A DNA stretch of 64,000 nucleotides, from the NCBI GenBank assembly GCA_026120185.1, contig JANUWF010002278.1, forward strand, positions 1,146,501 to 1,210,500. The letters are read 5' to 3'. Both the position numbers and the translations under genes were made by a program. This DNA comes from Voacanga thouarsii. Lineage: Eukaryota; Streptophyta; Magnoliopsida; Gentianales; Apocynaceae. Below, piece after piece: positions 10,460 through 22,335 of this stretch. The number at the start of each line of letters is the position of its first letter. Position 1 is the first letter of the stretch. A model generated the notes under the pieces. The model was not told where the DNA came from. It saw nothing but the letters and a program-made list of their open reading frames with translations, and ran no database searches.

Positions 10460-11983
10460 TGTTGGGGATATGCCCTAGAGTCAATTTGTACTTATACTAT
10501 TGTCGTTATGTTTTATATAATAATATGAGTCTTTCCTTTCCATGAATAGTGCGTTTTATTTTGTGGTCATCAAATACGTGACTTGATAGTAAAACCCAAC
10601 AATGAATACAATGACTATTCTAAATCTATCCCTGATCATTTATTATTATTGGAATAATAATAAATTAAGATTAGTATGTTTATGACTGGATGGCTATGTT
10701 TTACTGGTCATAGATATTTGTGATATCAAGTCAAAACATAAATAAATGTTAGAGAACATTGTATTGGACATGACCTACTGTGAGAGTACTTCATGGAACA
10801 TATCATAAGTACTTTCTAACCATAATAATATTAAAAGTCCTTCGACCTAAATTCATCATAATTTCCTACTTGATAAATTCTGTATTTTGACGTTGTCTAA
10901 AGTTGTCTTTAACCAGATAATAAATTAGACTACTGTTGGATATAGAATAAATCAATGAGAGGAATATGATTGATAGTGAAGGAATTTGTCCCTCTCAATT
11001 ATGGGAGAGATATCTATGAGCCCCTTGATAAGTTAGACTGTTAAAATGCATGGCCATGCTCAAATATATCAATCTAAGATATTGATATCATTTGTTTGAA
11101 CAGTCTACTATGAAATCAAGAAATAATTGATTAAGCTTAATAAGGATGACATGCTCCATGCCTTATGCTTAATCTGGATATCGTATGATAAAAGGACTAA
11201 ATATAAAATTATGGTTTGGTTCAAAGAGATCACCGATCTTCATTTAACTCGGATAGTTATAATGTTTTATTCGAAACTACTTATAACTTATGGGCCATTT
11301 AAATATGATTTAGGCACACTGCCAGTGTTAAATGATCCTATAGGGTCACACAATAAGCAAACTTTTTAGGTTATTTTTCTGGTGACCAGATTCGATGAAT
11401 CTAGACATATGTCTAAGTTAATCGAACTTAGAAAATTTACCAGATATAATGAATTTGGAAATATTTCCACATTCGATGTATTTAGATGATGTCCAAATTA
11501 TAAGAATCTAACTCAATAAATTAATTAGTTAAATTATCGAGATAATGATAGAATCTTATCATATCAGTTTTAATTTAATTTGAATTTAAATTAAAATACG
11601 ATAAGATATTATTAGGATTGGACTCTAAGAGGTTTGGAGTGGGTTTTTAAGAAAACCCTAGCCGTCTTCTTGGGTGTGCCAATTTCTGTTGAGAATATTC
11701 GTGCCTCCATTGATCAGAAAAAAAAACCTCTCAAACCCTAGGTGCTAGCACTCATCGGGTAACGAGTGAGTTCGTAGTGTGTATCCGATAGAGGACGTTC
11801 GTACACTGCAGCGTTTGGTGATCGTTCGGGTTGCACGTACAATAATAGAATCGGAATCGAAGGATATCGATTACATCAAACAGAGGTAATTCTACAAACC
11901 TACCATCTTCTGAATCGTTTACTTGGATTCTTAGAAGGGATTCATGGATGTTTTCCGCGTTTAGGAGTCCACGAATCCTAACA
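10460..11983 (+). repeat. Solo LTR inserted in the copia reverse transcriptase
   Basis: 1524 bp, begins TGTTGGGGATATGCCCTAGA and ends CGAATCCTAACA. The 5-bp duplication GTCAC sits at 10455-10459 and 11984-11988, and the interrupted RT frame rejoins across it. No internal domain is present, so LTR-LTR recombination has removed the body. A second, related copy is at 33158-34666. Confidence 0.88.
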
Positions 11984-13075
11984 GTCACTACTTATTTGTA
12001 TGGAAATTTAGAAAATGATGTATACATGAAAATCCCCGAATGATTTCATATGCCCGAAGTATATAAATATTATCCTCGTGAAAATTATTCCATCAAGTTG
12101 CAGAAATCATTATATAGGTTGAAGCAATTTGGGCGCATGTGATTCAATCGTCTTAGTGAATATTTATTGAAAGCCAGATTTACAAATGACCAGATATGTC
12201 CATGTGTTTTTATTAAGAAATTTGGTTCTAAATTTGTGATATAAGTTGATGATATTAATCTTATTGGAACTCCTGAAGAGCTCTACGAAACAATTGATTA
12301 TTCAACATCGAGAATGTTGGTAAAATTACATTTTGCCTTGGTTTACAAATTGAACATTTGACAAGTTTCCTCAATCAACATATATAGCAAAAGTTCTAAA
12401 AAGCTTTTACATGGACAAAACACATCCATTGAGTATTCCAATGATCGTCCAATCATTAGATGTGAAGAAAGATTTTGACCTCAAGAAGATGATGAAGAAC
12501 TCCTTGGTCCTGAAGTATCATATCTCAATGCAATTGGTGCATTGATGTATCTTGCTAACAATACATGACCTGATATTGTATTTGCTGTCAATTTATTAGC
12601 AAGATTTAGTTCTTCATCAACACGACGACATTGGAATGGAATTAAAGAAGTCCTTCGATATCTCCAATCAGCTACTTCTTTAAATCATACTGAAAGTATA
12701 GCCATTCATGAAGCAAGTAGAGAATGTGTATGGTTACGATCAATAATTCATGATATTCGAAAATTGTGGATTATCATCTATCAGAGATATTCCAACTCCT
12801 CTTTATGAAGACAATGCAACTTGTATAGCTCAAATATGAAGATGATATATTAAAGGAGATCGGACAAAACATATTTCACCAAAATTCTTCTTTACTCATG
12901 AACTTTAGAAGAAATGTGAAATTGATGTGCTACAAATTCGGTCATGTGACAATCTCGCTGATATTTTCACGAAGACTTTACTGACTGCAACATTTGAGAA
13001 GTTGAGATATAAAATTAGTATGCGTCGGTTCAAAGATTTAAAGGAATCATCTCATCAGGGGGAGTAATAAACAGA
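11984..13075 (+). pseudogene. Copia pol, C-terminal reverse transcriptase and RNase H
   Basis: Continues the interrupted RT: TTYLYGNLENDVYMKIPE, SLYRLKQFGRM and a YVDD-equivalent region reading VDDINLIGTPEEL (its first residue is replaced by a stop). RNase H follows from YLNAIGALMYLANNT through LLARFSSSSTRRHWNGIKEV and ends near the polypurine tract with a copia tail (LFPLLDFFLTGFLSSKILTR). Many stops and at least two frame changes, plus an internal loss after RYLQSATSLNHTES. The polypurine tract AAGGGGGAG at 13183-13191 ends the internal region. Confidence 0.75.
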
Positions 13076-13191
13076 TATATAGAATAGTGTACTCTTTTTC
13101 CTTTACTAGATTTTTTTCTCACTGGGTTTTTATCTAGTAAGATTTTAACGAGGCATATTCTTTATGTAATGGATGGACATCCAAGGGGGAG

Positions 13192-13595
13192 TGTTGTAAA
13201 TATATTAAATTAGTAGAAACTCCACTAATTAGTGAAAGCTCCACTAATTATGGATTTATGTGAATTATTAAGGAATTAGTGGAAGCTCCACTAATTAGTG
13301 GAAACTCCACTAATTATGGATTTTTATGGATGTTCATCATTTAGTGGAGACACCACTAATTAAGATTAGTGGAAGATGATGTATTCCACTAATTAAGAGC
13401 TCTATAAATAGAGCTATTCTCTAAACTTGTAATATACCATCATTTTATGAAAGAAAGAATTGTGATTGTGAGAGAAAATTGTGAGAGAAAGAAATGGAGA
13501 GATTTGAAGAAATTCTTGTGCAAAGAATAGTTAGAGTTTTATTAGTATATAATGTGTAGATTTTTTTTTTCTAACACTACCCAAATTTTATAACA
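13192..13595 (+). repeat. 3' LTR of the RWP-RK-carrying copia element
   Basis: 404 bp, same ends as the 5' LTR, TATA box at 13403-13410, followed by target duplication GAAAC at 13596-13600. Confidence 0.9.
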
Positions 13596-13668
13596 GAAAC
13601 AAATTTTGAATCTATTCGATTCACATTATTTTTATTGTAAAAACTAAAGAGAATAAATTTAAAATTTT

Positions 13669-14494
13669 AATAATAAAATTTAGGGTAAAATATGCTAACC
13701 ATCTTTGATTTTTTACAAATTTTTATTTTTATTCTCAAACTTTAAAATATGTGATTTTAGTCTTTAAACTTTTAAAACACCTAAAAAATAACCCTTTCAA
13801 TAATAAAAACTCAAATATAATACAAAATCACTCGATTTTAGCTCTCATTCCCCTATTTTTTATTTCTAAAATATTATTCTTTAACATTAATCTCGCTCTC
13901 TTCTCTTCGAATTTCTTCATTATCAACAACAATTTTAAAATCTAACTTCAAACCTTTTATGCTACTCAATAATCTTGAGATTACTCTTTCGCACTTTTTC
14001 GAACCTAACTATACAATAAAAATAACATATTTTACCATTTAATAAACAAAACTAAGACATAAAGATGAAAAAGAAAAAAAAAAACTGATTCAGTTCTTGA
14101 CGAATAGTAATTTTTTTGGTATTTCTGTAGAAAGAAATAATAAATTTGAAAGTAGAAATAAATTACCAAAAAAAAAAATCTAAAAAGAGAAATGAGAGAC
14201 GTGCAAGTCGCTGCAGTCTTTTCCTGTCATATATAGAAGTTACTTTTAAGAATTAGAAAAATGACACCACATTGTGAGAATTGAGTGAATAAAAATACCT
14301 ATAAAATAAGTCATGTGAAAGTCATGTGATGAACTTTCGTGAGCAGTTAATAGTTTTAATTGATGAAAGAGTTATTTTTTAGATGTTTTAAAAGTTCGAG
14401 TGCTAAAATTACGCATTTTAAAATTCGAGGGTGAAAATTAAAATTTATAAAAATTTAAAGGTAGCTGACATATTTTGCTCTAAAATTTATTATT
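13669..14494. mobile_element. MITE-like element with terminal inverted repeats of about 150 bp
   Basis: The left end (from AATAATAAAATTTAGGG at 13669) matches the reverse complement of the right end (...CTAAAATTTATTATT ending 14494). The match continues for about 150 bases with shared blocks such as AACTTTTAAAACAYCTAAAAAATAA. The interior has no coding capacity. The family and target duplication were not resolved. Confidence 0.65.
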
Positions 14495-15337
14495 GCTCAT
14501 GTGTCTGCTTTTTTGAACTCAAATTTCATTACAAATTCTTAGGAATGTTTCCACGAGATACTTCTTAGGTGTAATAAAATTATATAGCAAGATGTTTTTC
14601 TATTTAAATAGGCTTTTACTTTTTAGCCAATATTAAACAAATGCAACAAGTACAGAACAAACTCTTCATCCCAACTATTTGTAGGGGGTTGTGTGTGTGT
14701 GTTTTAATGTATGAGGATTTTTGTACTACATTAGAGCGAGTTAGATCAGGTGATAATACACAAAAGGCATCCAATAATAGTTGGCTGCCCCACATGTAAT
14801 CAATAAAAATTTCATCTATTGTAGCTTGTGAATGCGTTGGTTAAGGGTATTGTGATCCCATATGAGGAAACATTTCGAGATCTGACTAATTTAAGTAAAT
14901 AACATTTTGAAAATCACTTCATTTGTCCACTGTGAGTTAGATTTATTTGATGATTTCAATGAGTTTTTTAGTACTCGATTAATTATATGTTTGTCAAGAA
15001 AAAAAATAAAAATAAGAAAAAGAAATGAAAAAGACTTTTATATACATTTAAATTTGAACATCACAATTTATATTAAAATTTAATATGAAATGTGACGTTC
15101 AAATACAAGTGGAGGAAGTACATTTTTTAGAGTTTACACTACAATATCCTCTCAATACTCATGTTCCTAAATTTTAGAGTATGAGTCTTGTCTCTATAAA
15201 TGTTCTTTTCGCCTATTTTAACTTGTCGAAGTAGATTCCTTTGCAATGCCATGAGTGTGTTTAGGGAAACACGACCTTTTTTTTCCCTTTTTTTTCTTGG
15301 GGGGGGGGGGGGCAGTGGCATGGGGGAAGGAAAAGAA
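14495..15337. other. No gene seen
   Basis: AT-rich non-coding DNA. A (GT)n stretch lies near 14690-14702 and a run of about 12 G residues at 15300-15312. Confidence 0.5.
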
Positions 15338-15502
15338 AATTTTTTATATGCATTCAGTGCACGTATATTGAATGTATAGAATAATTGTATTATTTATAAT
15401 AAAAATTATATATCAAATATTATGTATAATATTATTTATAAATAGTATAATCACTCAATGCATCGGTGTACGTGCATTGAGTATATATAAAAATTTTTTG
15501 AG
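15338..15502. mobile_element. Small foldback (MITE-like) element
   Basis: About 165 bp. The left half contains TATGCATTCAGTGCACGTA and the right half GTACGTGCATTGAGTATATA in inverted arrangement, around an AT-rich loop with TATAAATAG. Outer sequences TTTTTTATAT and ATATAAAAATTTTT are also inverted. Ends are approximate. Confidence 0.45.
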
Positions 15503-16186
15503 GGAAAAAAAAATCACGAGCCTTAAAAAAAAAAAAAAACATATAGTCGTCACCTTGTTTACACACTTCCCTTGGGTTCTTGTCAAGCGTCAAATATTTG
15601 CTAACCACTGCTCTCCTACATACCCATTGGAAACACTCAGTGTGTCAAAACAGGTAACCCTCATATTCTAATTAATATTTTTTGATTGGATATCATGTTT
15701 TAACTTAATACAAAATTTTAATAGAATATTTTACTAAAAATAAGTTATAGCTATGTTCTATTAATTGAAAAGGTTTGTGGTAGAATCCATGAGTTAGTAG
15801 AACTAGAATTCTCTAAATGAAAAAAAAAAAACTAATTTAAATAAAAATATATTTATTTTTTAAAAATAAGCATACATTTTTAAATATTTCAGAATAAAAA
15901 TTGTTTTAAAATAAAATTTTAATTTTCTTTTCTGCTACTTTGTCTGAGCCCTTCGCATCGATATTTGCGAGGACCGCAGGAGGACAACCCCATGGTCTGT
16001 ATTTCTTGCTAGTAAATTTGATTTACATTAATAAATTTTCCATTTAAAAAAAAAAAGAAAACCCTGTTCTTCCGAATTGTTGTACCAACATTCAATTAGA
16101 ACACAGGGTATTTGTTTTCTTTCTTTGTTTGAGAGTGGGATGACGATGTGGGAAGTAGCTGAATCCTTAATGTACAGAACGAAGAG

Positions 16187-16190
<4 letters not shown>

Positions 16191-16239
<49 letters not shown>
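16191..16239 (+). repeat. (TC)n microsatellite
   Basis: Uninterrupted TC dinucleotides over 49 bases. Confidence 0.95.
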
Positions 16240-16240
<1 letters not shown>

Positions 16241-17258
16241 AACAAAGCATGTTTGTTACTAGCTATAAATTAAAACGTTTGTCGACAACGTACATCATTT
16301 GGATTTTGGAGTTTTGCATTTGTCCATTCATATAGAATATATAATTTGTCAATTCCCCCACATTGTAAGAAGTTTGTGATCAACATTGGACTATGAAAAA
16401 TGGCCGGCAATATGTCCTAGGAAGTAGGAACTTGGAAAAACATTATCCATTTTTTAAAGAGAGCTAGCCTTTGAACCAAAAAAAAAAAAAAATGATAAAA
16501 GGAAAAAGCAATAAAATTTGTTAATGAGATTACAATACATAACACTCAAAATTAGAAAATTTCATACATGCTCTTGTGACTTAATCACTAGCTCACTATA
16601 ATAAAATATTTATTGTAATTTTTTAATAGATATTTTTTCATGAACATTGTTTAAAAGGAAGAAGAGTGAGTTTAGGTAAGATATTTGCCACAAGATAATA
16701 AGATTTATATTGAACATTGTTGTACTATTAATTTTTGCAACTCTTACAGTGACATTTGTGGAGAATGTCATAATAATAAATACTTCATTCATCCGAATTT
16801 AAATATGATGTCTTAACTATGTACTTATTAGTGAAAATATGAATAAATTAATATGAATAAATAAAAATAAAAATTTGTTTTTAAATATATAAAAATAAAA
16901 ATAAAAATATTCACATCCCGATTAAATGAGCAATATCTACTAAGTCAATATTTTTTCGACTTCTTGTAACATACTACAAATGTTGCAATAAGCGTTCTAT
17001 TATTGTGGTGGATTATGTTCATCTCATTTCACGAATAGACCAAAGTCGGAGGTAATTATTTAGCATGAAGGGGCCAATGATGAACAGCCAATAATGGAAG
17101 TGGAGTGATCATGTGGGTTCTGTGACTATGGGCCCTTAAGAAGGGAAGAAAAATCAGAAGCAAGTGATGCATGCAGGGCAATGGCATGTTAAAATCAAGA
17201 GAGACAGCCAGACAAGATCTCACCTTAGATACTTGCAATTCACCTAACAGTTTCTTCC

Positions 17259-17272
17259 TAACACACACACAC

Positions 17273-17324
<52 letters not shown>

Positions 17325-17333
17325 ATATATATA
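17259..17333 (+). repeat. Compound (AC)n-(TA)n-(TG)n microsatellite
   Basis: An ACACAC tract, a TA tract of about 37 bases, then TGTGTGTG and a second short TA tract. The whole block is nearly self-complementary. Confidence 0.9.
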
Positions 17334-18370
17334 AGAACCCTTTGGGTAGCACATGATGTGATGTTGAAGTTCATAGACTTTGTTATGCAGATATGTACCA
17401 AAACAAAGTCATTTTTCTCAGGAGCAAATATGTGACATGATCAAACATTATCACATGAAATTCCCGAAGTATCTCCCAAATTCTGGATATATTTTTGTTG
17501 AAGATTCAATACTTTTGTCCATTTGAAAATTAAAAATTACTTTTGCATACAATTCAGTGAATTTTTTATAGGAATATACTTTAATAAAAATAATAAGAGT
17601 CATACTATTAATAAAAATGAAACAGTTAATAAAATATAGATAAATTTATAGTAAAAATAAAAAGAATATACTCAATCTACTATTTAGATAAAACTCGACA
17701 TTTAGATAAGACTTCACCAGAAGTATGACTTGAAAAAATATTTTATTTGTATTAATAGGCAAAAAATACTTTGAATCTTTAGTGGAATAATATTTATTTA
17801 CTGGGGTATCGTGGGGAAGGGGGGGTGGGGAGGGGAGGGGAGGATGAGGGGATGGTTTTCAGAAAATCATGAACAAATACTTCATTTTCGGACAAAAATG
17901 GACATAGATTTATATTTGGGAAAAGACGAGGGAAAATGTCATTTTCCGTCAATGATAAGTAGAGAGCTATGATGTTGGAGTCGTTATCACCAACACCTGG
18001 ATGCATATATCATAATCTTAGGCCCATTATGCATATGAGGTATTATGTGCCGCAACTTCGGAGCCCATTAAGCACTCTCAACCTTTCTCTAAAATTTCAG
18101 TTTGCAAGAAAAAATGACTTTAATTTTTTTTTTTTGGGTGGGGATTAATTTTGTAATATCTTTATTCACATAATTCTGCATCATGAGTGCATGAAAAGTT
18201 TTCATATTCATTTATATTGGTTATCTATAAGGTCGTATTCTTTTCACTCAAACTGAATTACTAAGAATTGTGAGTAAGGAGAGGGAGAAAGCCAGAAAAT
18301 GAGGCCGAAATGGTGACAGCAAAAGTTCACGGGCACCCTACGCATATGGAGCCCAAAAAGGCTTTGGAAC

Positions 18371-18809
18371 TAGGGATGACAATGGGGTCGGACCGAATCG
18401 ACGACTAGAAATCTCGGCCACGTCCCTGCATATGTCCCGTATCTCCATTCCCGGCCCGTCCCCGCTACGGAGAAAGGCGGGGATCCCCGCCCTTGGCCCA
18501 CTGGGAACAAAATAATCTCCGGTCCCGGCCTGGAAAAGTTGGGAAGCGGGGGCCCGTTTGGGTCCGAAAATAATTATAAAGATTTTTTTTGCTTCCAATA
18601 TATTTTTATTCAAAATTTTTTAATCATATAGAAAACTTTTGTAGTGATTTCCAATAATTCACATATTTATCATATCACTAGATTAGTAAGAGTAAAATTA
18701 ATAATTAATAATTTTTTCTTTTTTATTTTTCCTCTTTTTTTCTATTTTATTTTATATACATATATAATCTACCTTTACATACATATATAATCTACCTATA
18801 ATTTATATA

Positions 18810-18852
<43 letters not shown>

Positions 18853-18908
18853 ATTTATATAAATACATATACAACACATATATAATTCACCTATATATAT
18901 GTGTGTGT

Positions 18909-18949
<41 letters not shown>

Positions 18950-19083
18950 GTAAAGCGGGCCGGGGGCGGGGATCATGCAATCCCCGTCCCCGGTTGGCAG
19001 GCCGAGGAATGAAGCTCGTCCCCGGCCCAACCGGACCGAGCCAGGCCGGATCCCCGGTTTAAGTGGGAAAATTGCCATCCCTA
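18371..19083. mobile_element. Non-autonomous hAT-like element with GC-rich ends
   Basis: 713 bp. The left end TAGGGATGACAAT and the inverted right end TAGGGATGGCAAT form the terminal repeats. Flanks are TTTGGAAC (18363-18370) and CTTGGAAC (19084-19091), an 8-bp duplication with one mismatch, the length typical of hAT transposases. Subterminal regions of 130-190 bases are very rich in CCCCG/CGGGG and CCGG motifs, while the centre is AT-rich with two TA microsatellites. No transposase is encoded. Confidence 0.75.
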
Positions 19084-19091
19084 CTTGGAAC

Positions 19092-20073
19092 TTTATTGTG
19101 AAGGGAGAGGTGTGCAATAATTTTAAAACATTAGATATGATTATATATATACTACAAAATTTTAAAACAACACTAACATGGCTTTAAAATTTAGACTAAA
19201 AATATTGATCAATATATAATATTTATTTTGCAGAGTTTAATCTTCTTAATTTTTTTTTTCTTACAATTAATTATGCAAATTTAATAATGTATTTAGCGAC
19301 CCCCAAATCGAGCAATGGGTGGGTTAGGGCATTAATTTTCACTCACCCATATCCCCTTTCTTTCGATTCTTTCCTATATATATACTCTCCATGATACACC
19401 CATTTGCATGTTAGCGAATGATGATATATCCATCTGCTAGTTCCCACCAGAATATTTGCTAATTCTGTTGTTGCCTCCAGCGTGCACCATTGGTATTGCT
19501 GAGTTTTGTTGCTTGCTATATTCATTTATTTTTTAGAGAGAGGGAGTTGCTTTATGCCTTTCTTAGCGCTCAAACCCTTCCTATATGCCAATTTTGGTAA
19601 CCCTTGATTCCGATTGTTTGTTGGCAAGTAATCACAAAGTTAAATTTAAATTCGTTCTTTTTTTTTTTATAGTACTAATAGCAACTTAGCTTGACTAAAT
19701 TACTCAACCTAACGCATATATACTATAAGTATATAAACTGCTAGTAAAAAAGAGAAGAGAATACACAAATAATTACGAGTATCCACTCATAGAGACTAAA
19801 TTTGTCTATATTTTTTTAGGTCATTAGTGTTATATTTGTGTTGAATTAATGTTTAGATGACTACTGATTCTCACATTTTTCCCCTTCTTTTGTGTAGAAT
19901 TCATGGAATGAAAGACATTAAGAAAGAAGCTAAAAAAATCCACAAAAATAGAGGAAAAACAAGGGAAAACATAGCCCCAATGGCGCCGCCTGAACTGGGG
20001 TGAGCAAGGCCACTTGGTTGCCCAAAAAAGAATAAAATTTGGAGCTAGATAGAACTCAGGCAGTGCCATTTGG
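19092..20073. other. No gene seen
   Basis: AT-rich non-coding sequence between the hAT-like element and the Athila-like LTR. Short open frames have no recognisable motif. Confidence 0.5.
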
Positions 20074-20078
20074 GTGGT

Positions 20079-21516
20079 TGATGCGTATTTATTTGGGTAT
20101 AAAAATCATATAAAAATAAGCACATTCCCAATCAAGTTTGAATTAAAACGTTAATCCCAAATTACACATATGAGCAAGCGTACTCATCATTAACATAGCA
20201 CAGGGTTCAAATGAGTGTCAATCCTCTAGGAACAAGTATACATTAATCACTTTTCTTTCATTGTTTAACCGACTCAATAAAGTAAAAAATAAAAAAAAAA
20301 TAAAATAAAGGACATATACATGTCAAGGATGAAGAATTATATAGGCCAAGCTATTATTTAGACAAACATAATCTTAAAGAACCTAATCATTATCATAACT
20401 AATTATTCTCTAGGCATCATGAAGGATGAAAATAGACTCACTTCTTTCCCAATCTATGAAATCACTAACTCCTAGACAAATTAGCATCACATACTCTATC
20501 TCAACTAATTCACCCAAAAGATGCATTAAACACAGTCCTTGATAACCTTTAATTACCCTGTTTTTAGCAATTTATCCCTTTCTCAAGCAAGTTAAGAGAC
20601 AACAAATATGAAATTAATGAATTGAAACCACCATCAACCCCTTTCTCAAGCAAGTTAATAGAAATAAACAACCAATTAATCTCGTAATCAACCCAAGTAA
20701 TTAAATACCAAGAATAACAATCAATTAATCAAAAGATCAAATAACCCTAAAAATCATGAATACCTAAAACAATGTCAAACTACAATAAAACAATTAATAC
20801 ATCATTGTTTAAGAAAAAAAAAAAAAACAAAGTAAAAGAAAGCATTCATAGACAAATCTCCTTCTTCTTCCTTTGAAGACCTTCTTGCACAACTCTCCTT
20901 GAATTGAAGAATTCCTCCTTTGATTTGAGTGATTTTCTATGATGATCTATGAATTCTCCCATTTTCTCTTGTGTTTTCTATCTATTTATAGGCTTAGGAA
21001 GTGCCTAAACTTGTTAGTATAAGGTTCTTGATCGAGTAGAAGTAGGAAGATACTAAAATTCCATAGATTACCAAAAACCGTGTAGAAAAATCAAGATTTC
21101 ATCTTATCCTCAGGGCACAGCCGGCGTCGCCTTGGCTTCTGCAGCCAGCGCCGGTTGTGTTCTATTTCTTCCATTGTTCGTCGATTTTTTTTCTTGATTT
21201 CCACGCACTGTTGTCCAGAGTGCAGTCGGCGCCGCCTTGGGTCAGTTCCGGTCTTGTTTCACAATTTTTCGTGGCCTCAAAATTCGTGTCAATAGCTCAT
21301 GGCCGGCGCTGGTTCCTCTGTCCTGGCCGACGCCGTCTCTATTCTGTTTTGCGACGTTTTTTCTTTGTTTTACCCCTAAAATTTGAAATAATGCACAAAA
21401 TACATTTCCAAGGGTAAAATTTCAAATATGAAGGAATATGACTAGTTATTAAACAGAATGTATAACAAAAGAGGCTCAAATAATTAGGAAAAATATGACT
21501 AATTTCGACCCTATCA
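20079..21516 (-). repeat. Athila-like (Ty3/gypsy) solo LTR
   Basis: On the minus strand it starts TGATAGGGTCGAAATTAGTC and ends ATACGCATCA. Flanks GTGGT (20074-20078) and GTAGT (21517-21521) give a 5-bp duplication with one mismatch. It is homologous to the LTRs at 58.4-60.3 kb (same strand) and 60.4-61.9 kb (opposite strand, followed by a primer site). GC-rich CCGGCGYCGCC patches sit at about 21115-21350. Confidence 0.8.
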
Positions 21517-21521
21517 GTAGT

Positions 21522-22009
21522 CTTAAGAAGCACCTAGTCCTTTGGTGCCTATTGACCAAGGCCGTTTGGTGATGCAGAATCCTCATCTATTTTGATTTCT
21601 TGTGCGATTTTTGGAAGGTAGAAACCTATAAAAGGAGGAGGAAAGAAACCCTAAAATGTAGTGAGAGTTAGAAACTCAAACCTAACATGGAGGCTATCTT
21701 GGAGAAGAAAGATCCACACAAGAGAGAATATCTCGGAGATAAAAGGAGCGTTGATTGAAGAGAAATTAGAGAAGAAGAAGAAAAGGTATCTTTTCTATGA
21801 GTTTCCTTATTCTCTCTTTTCCGTGTTTTTACTCATCAATACGTATAAATTATTTTTAATTATTTTTGGAGGGTTAAACCCTAAACTATTAGATTATTTT
21901 TTTATTTATTGTCAATTTCTAGTATTTGATTACCTGGGTTTATTATGTGATTTGATTGTTTGTGTTACTTTCGTTTAATAAGCTCAAGAGAGAAATTAAA
22001 GGTTGGGTT
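21522..22009 (+). other. Left part of an unclassified repeat split by the 4.48-kb LTR
   Basis: Contains CTATAAAAGGAGGAGG (TATA-box-like, about 21627-21642) followed by a purine-rich leader, as in an LTR or element promoter. It is contiguous with 26503-27812 once the insertion flanked by CCAAA is removed. No coding domain is recognised in either half. Confidence 0.4.
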
Positions 22010-22262
22010 CCAAATGTGAAACCCCAGTTAAAACCAACCTTAGAGTAAGGGGGTTGGGATGTATATCATATTTTCTTACATGCATAACTATATTTTTATA
22101 TGGTTTTATGTGCTTTAGATATGTGATTTATAGCTTAGAAGGCTTAATTGTGTATATTGAATAAGAAGGGTAAAATGGTAATTTTTGCTTGAGGTGGAAA
22201 TAGGGAGATAGCTTAAGGACTAAATAGGAAAAGTATTTGGGAGAGAAAACAAGAACAAAAGT

Positions 22263-22335
22263 TGTTGTGGTTTAGTGGTTAGAGCTTAGGAATTAATTCT
22301 TGAGGTCTTGAGTTCAAATTCCATCATTGGAGTTT
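22263..22335 (+). promoter_or_regulatory. tRNA-like A-box/B-box pair inside the long LTR
   Basis: TGGTTTAGTGGTTAGAG resembles a tRNA A box (TRGYNNAGTGG). GAGTTCAAATTCC, about 33 bases downstream, resembles a B box (GGTTCGANNCC). The spacing is right for a Pol III internal promoter, but I cannot fold a credible acceptor stem or anticodon arm, so I do not call a tRNA gene. Confidence 0.4.

Larger units (their letters stand above)
6592..13595 (+). mobile_element. Ty1/copia element carrying an antisense RWP-RK gene
   Basis: Complete by its ends: two 404-bp LTRs (TGTTGTAAAT...TTTATAACA) with the 5-bp duplication GAAAC at 6587-6591 and 13596-13600. A primer-binding-like TTATCAGCACGAG follows the left LTR, and a polypurine tract AAGGGGGAG (13183-13191) abuts the right one. 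Hand alignment of the LTRs gives about 19 differences in 404, mostly transitions. Internal order is gag (7060-7640), a foreign block with an antisense RWP-RK gene (about 7640-9565), then the late integrase/linker region, reverse transcriptase and RNase H. Zinc knuckle, protease and integrase core are missing. All retained pol parts are broken, so the element could only have moved with proteins supplied in trans. Confidence 0.9.
15503..18362. other. Non-coding DNA with microsatellites
   Basis: No recognisable gene on either strand. It holds several A-runs, a (TC)n tract, a compound (AC)n(TA)n(TG)n tract and a G-rich patch at about 17813-17854 in which GGGG runs recur (a candidate G-quadruplex former). 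Confidence 0.5.

Noticed and set aside
11127..11988. Frames of 80 and 78 codons inside 10460-11983
   Set aside because: They lie within a defined solo LTR and one crosses its boundary. No protein similarity was recognised.
17056..17356. Ile/Tyr-repeat frames on both strands
   Set aside because: Produced by the (TA)n/(TG)n microsatellite.
22263..22335. A tRNA gene
   Set aside because: A and B boxes are recognisable but the acceptor stem and anticodon arm do not fold, so only a promoter-like feature is reported.
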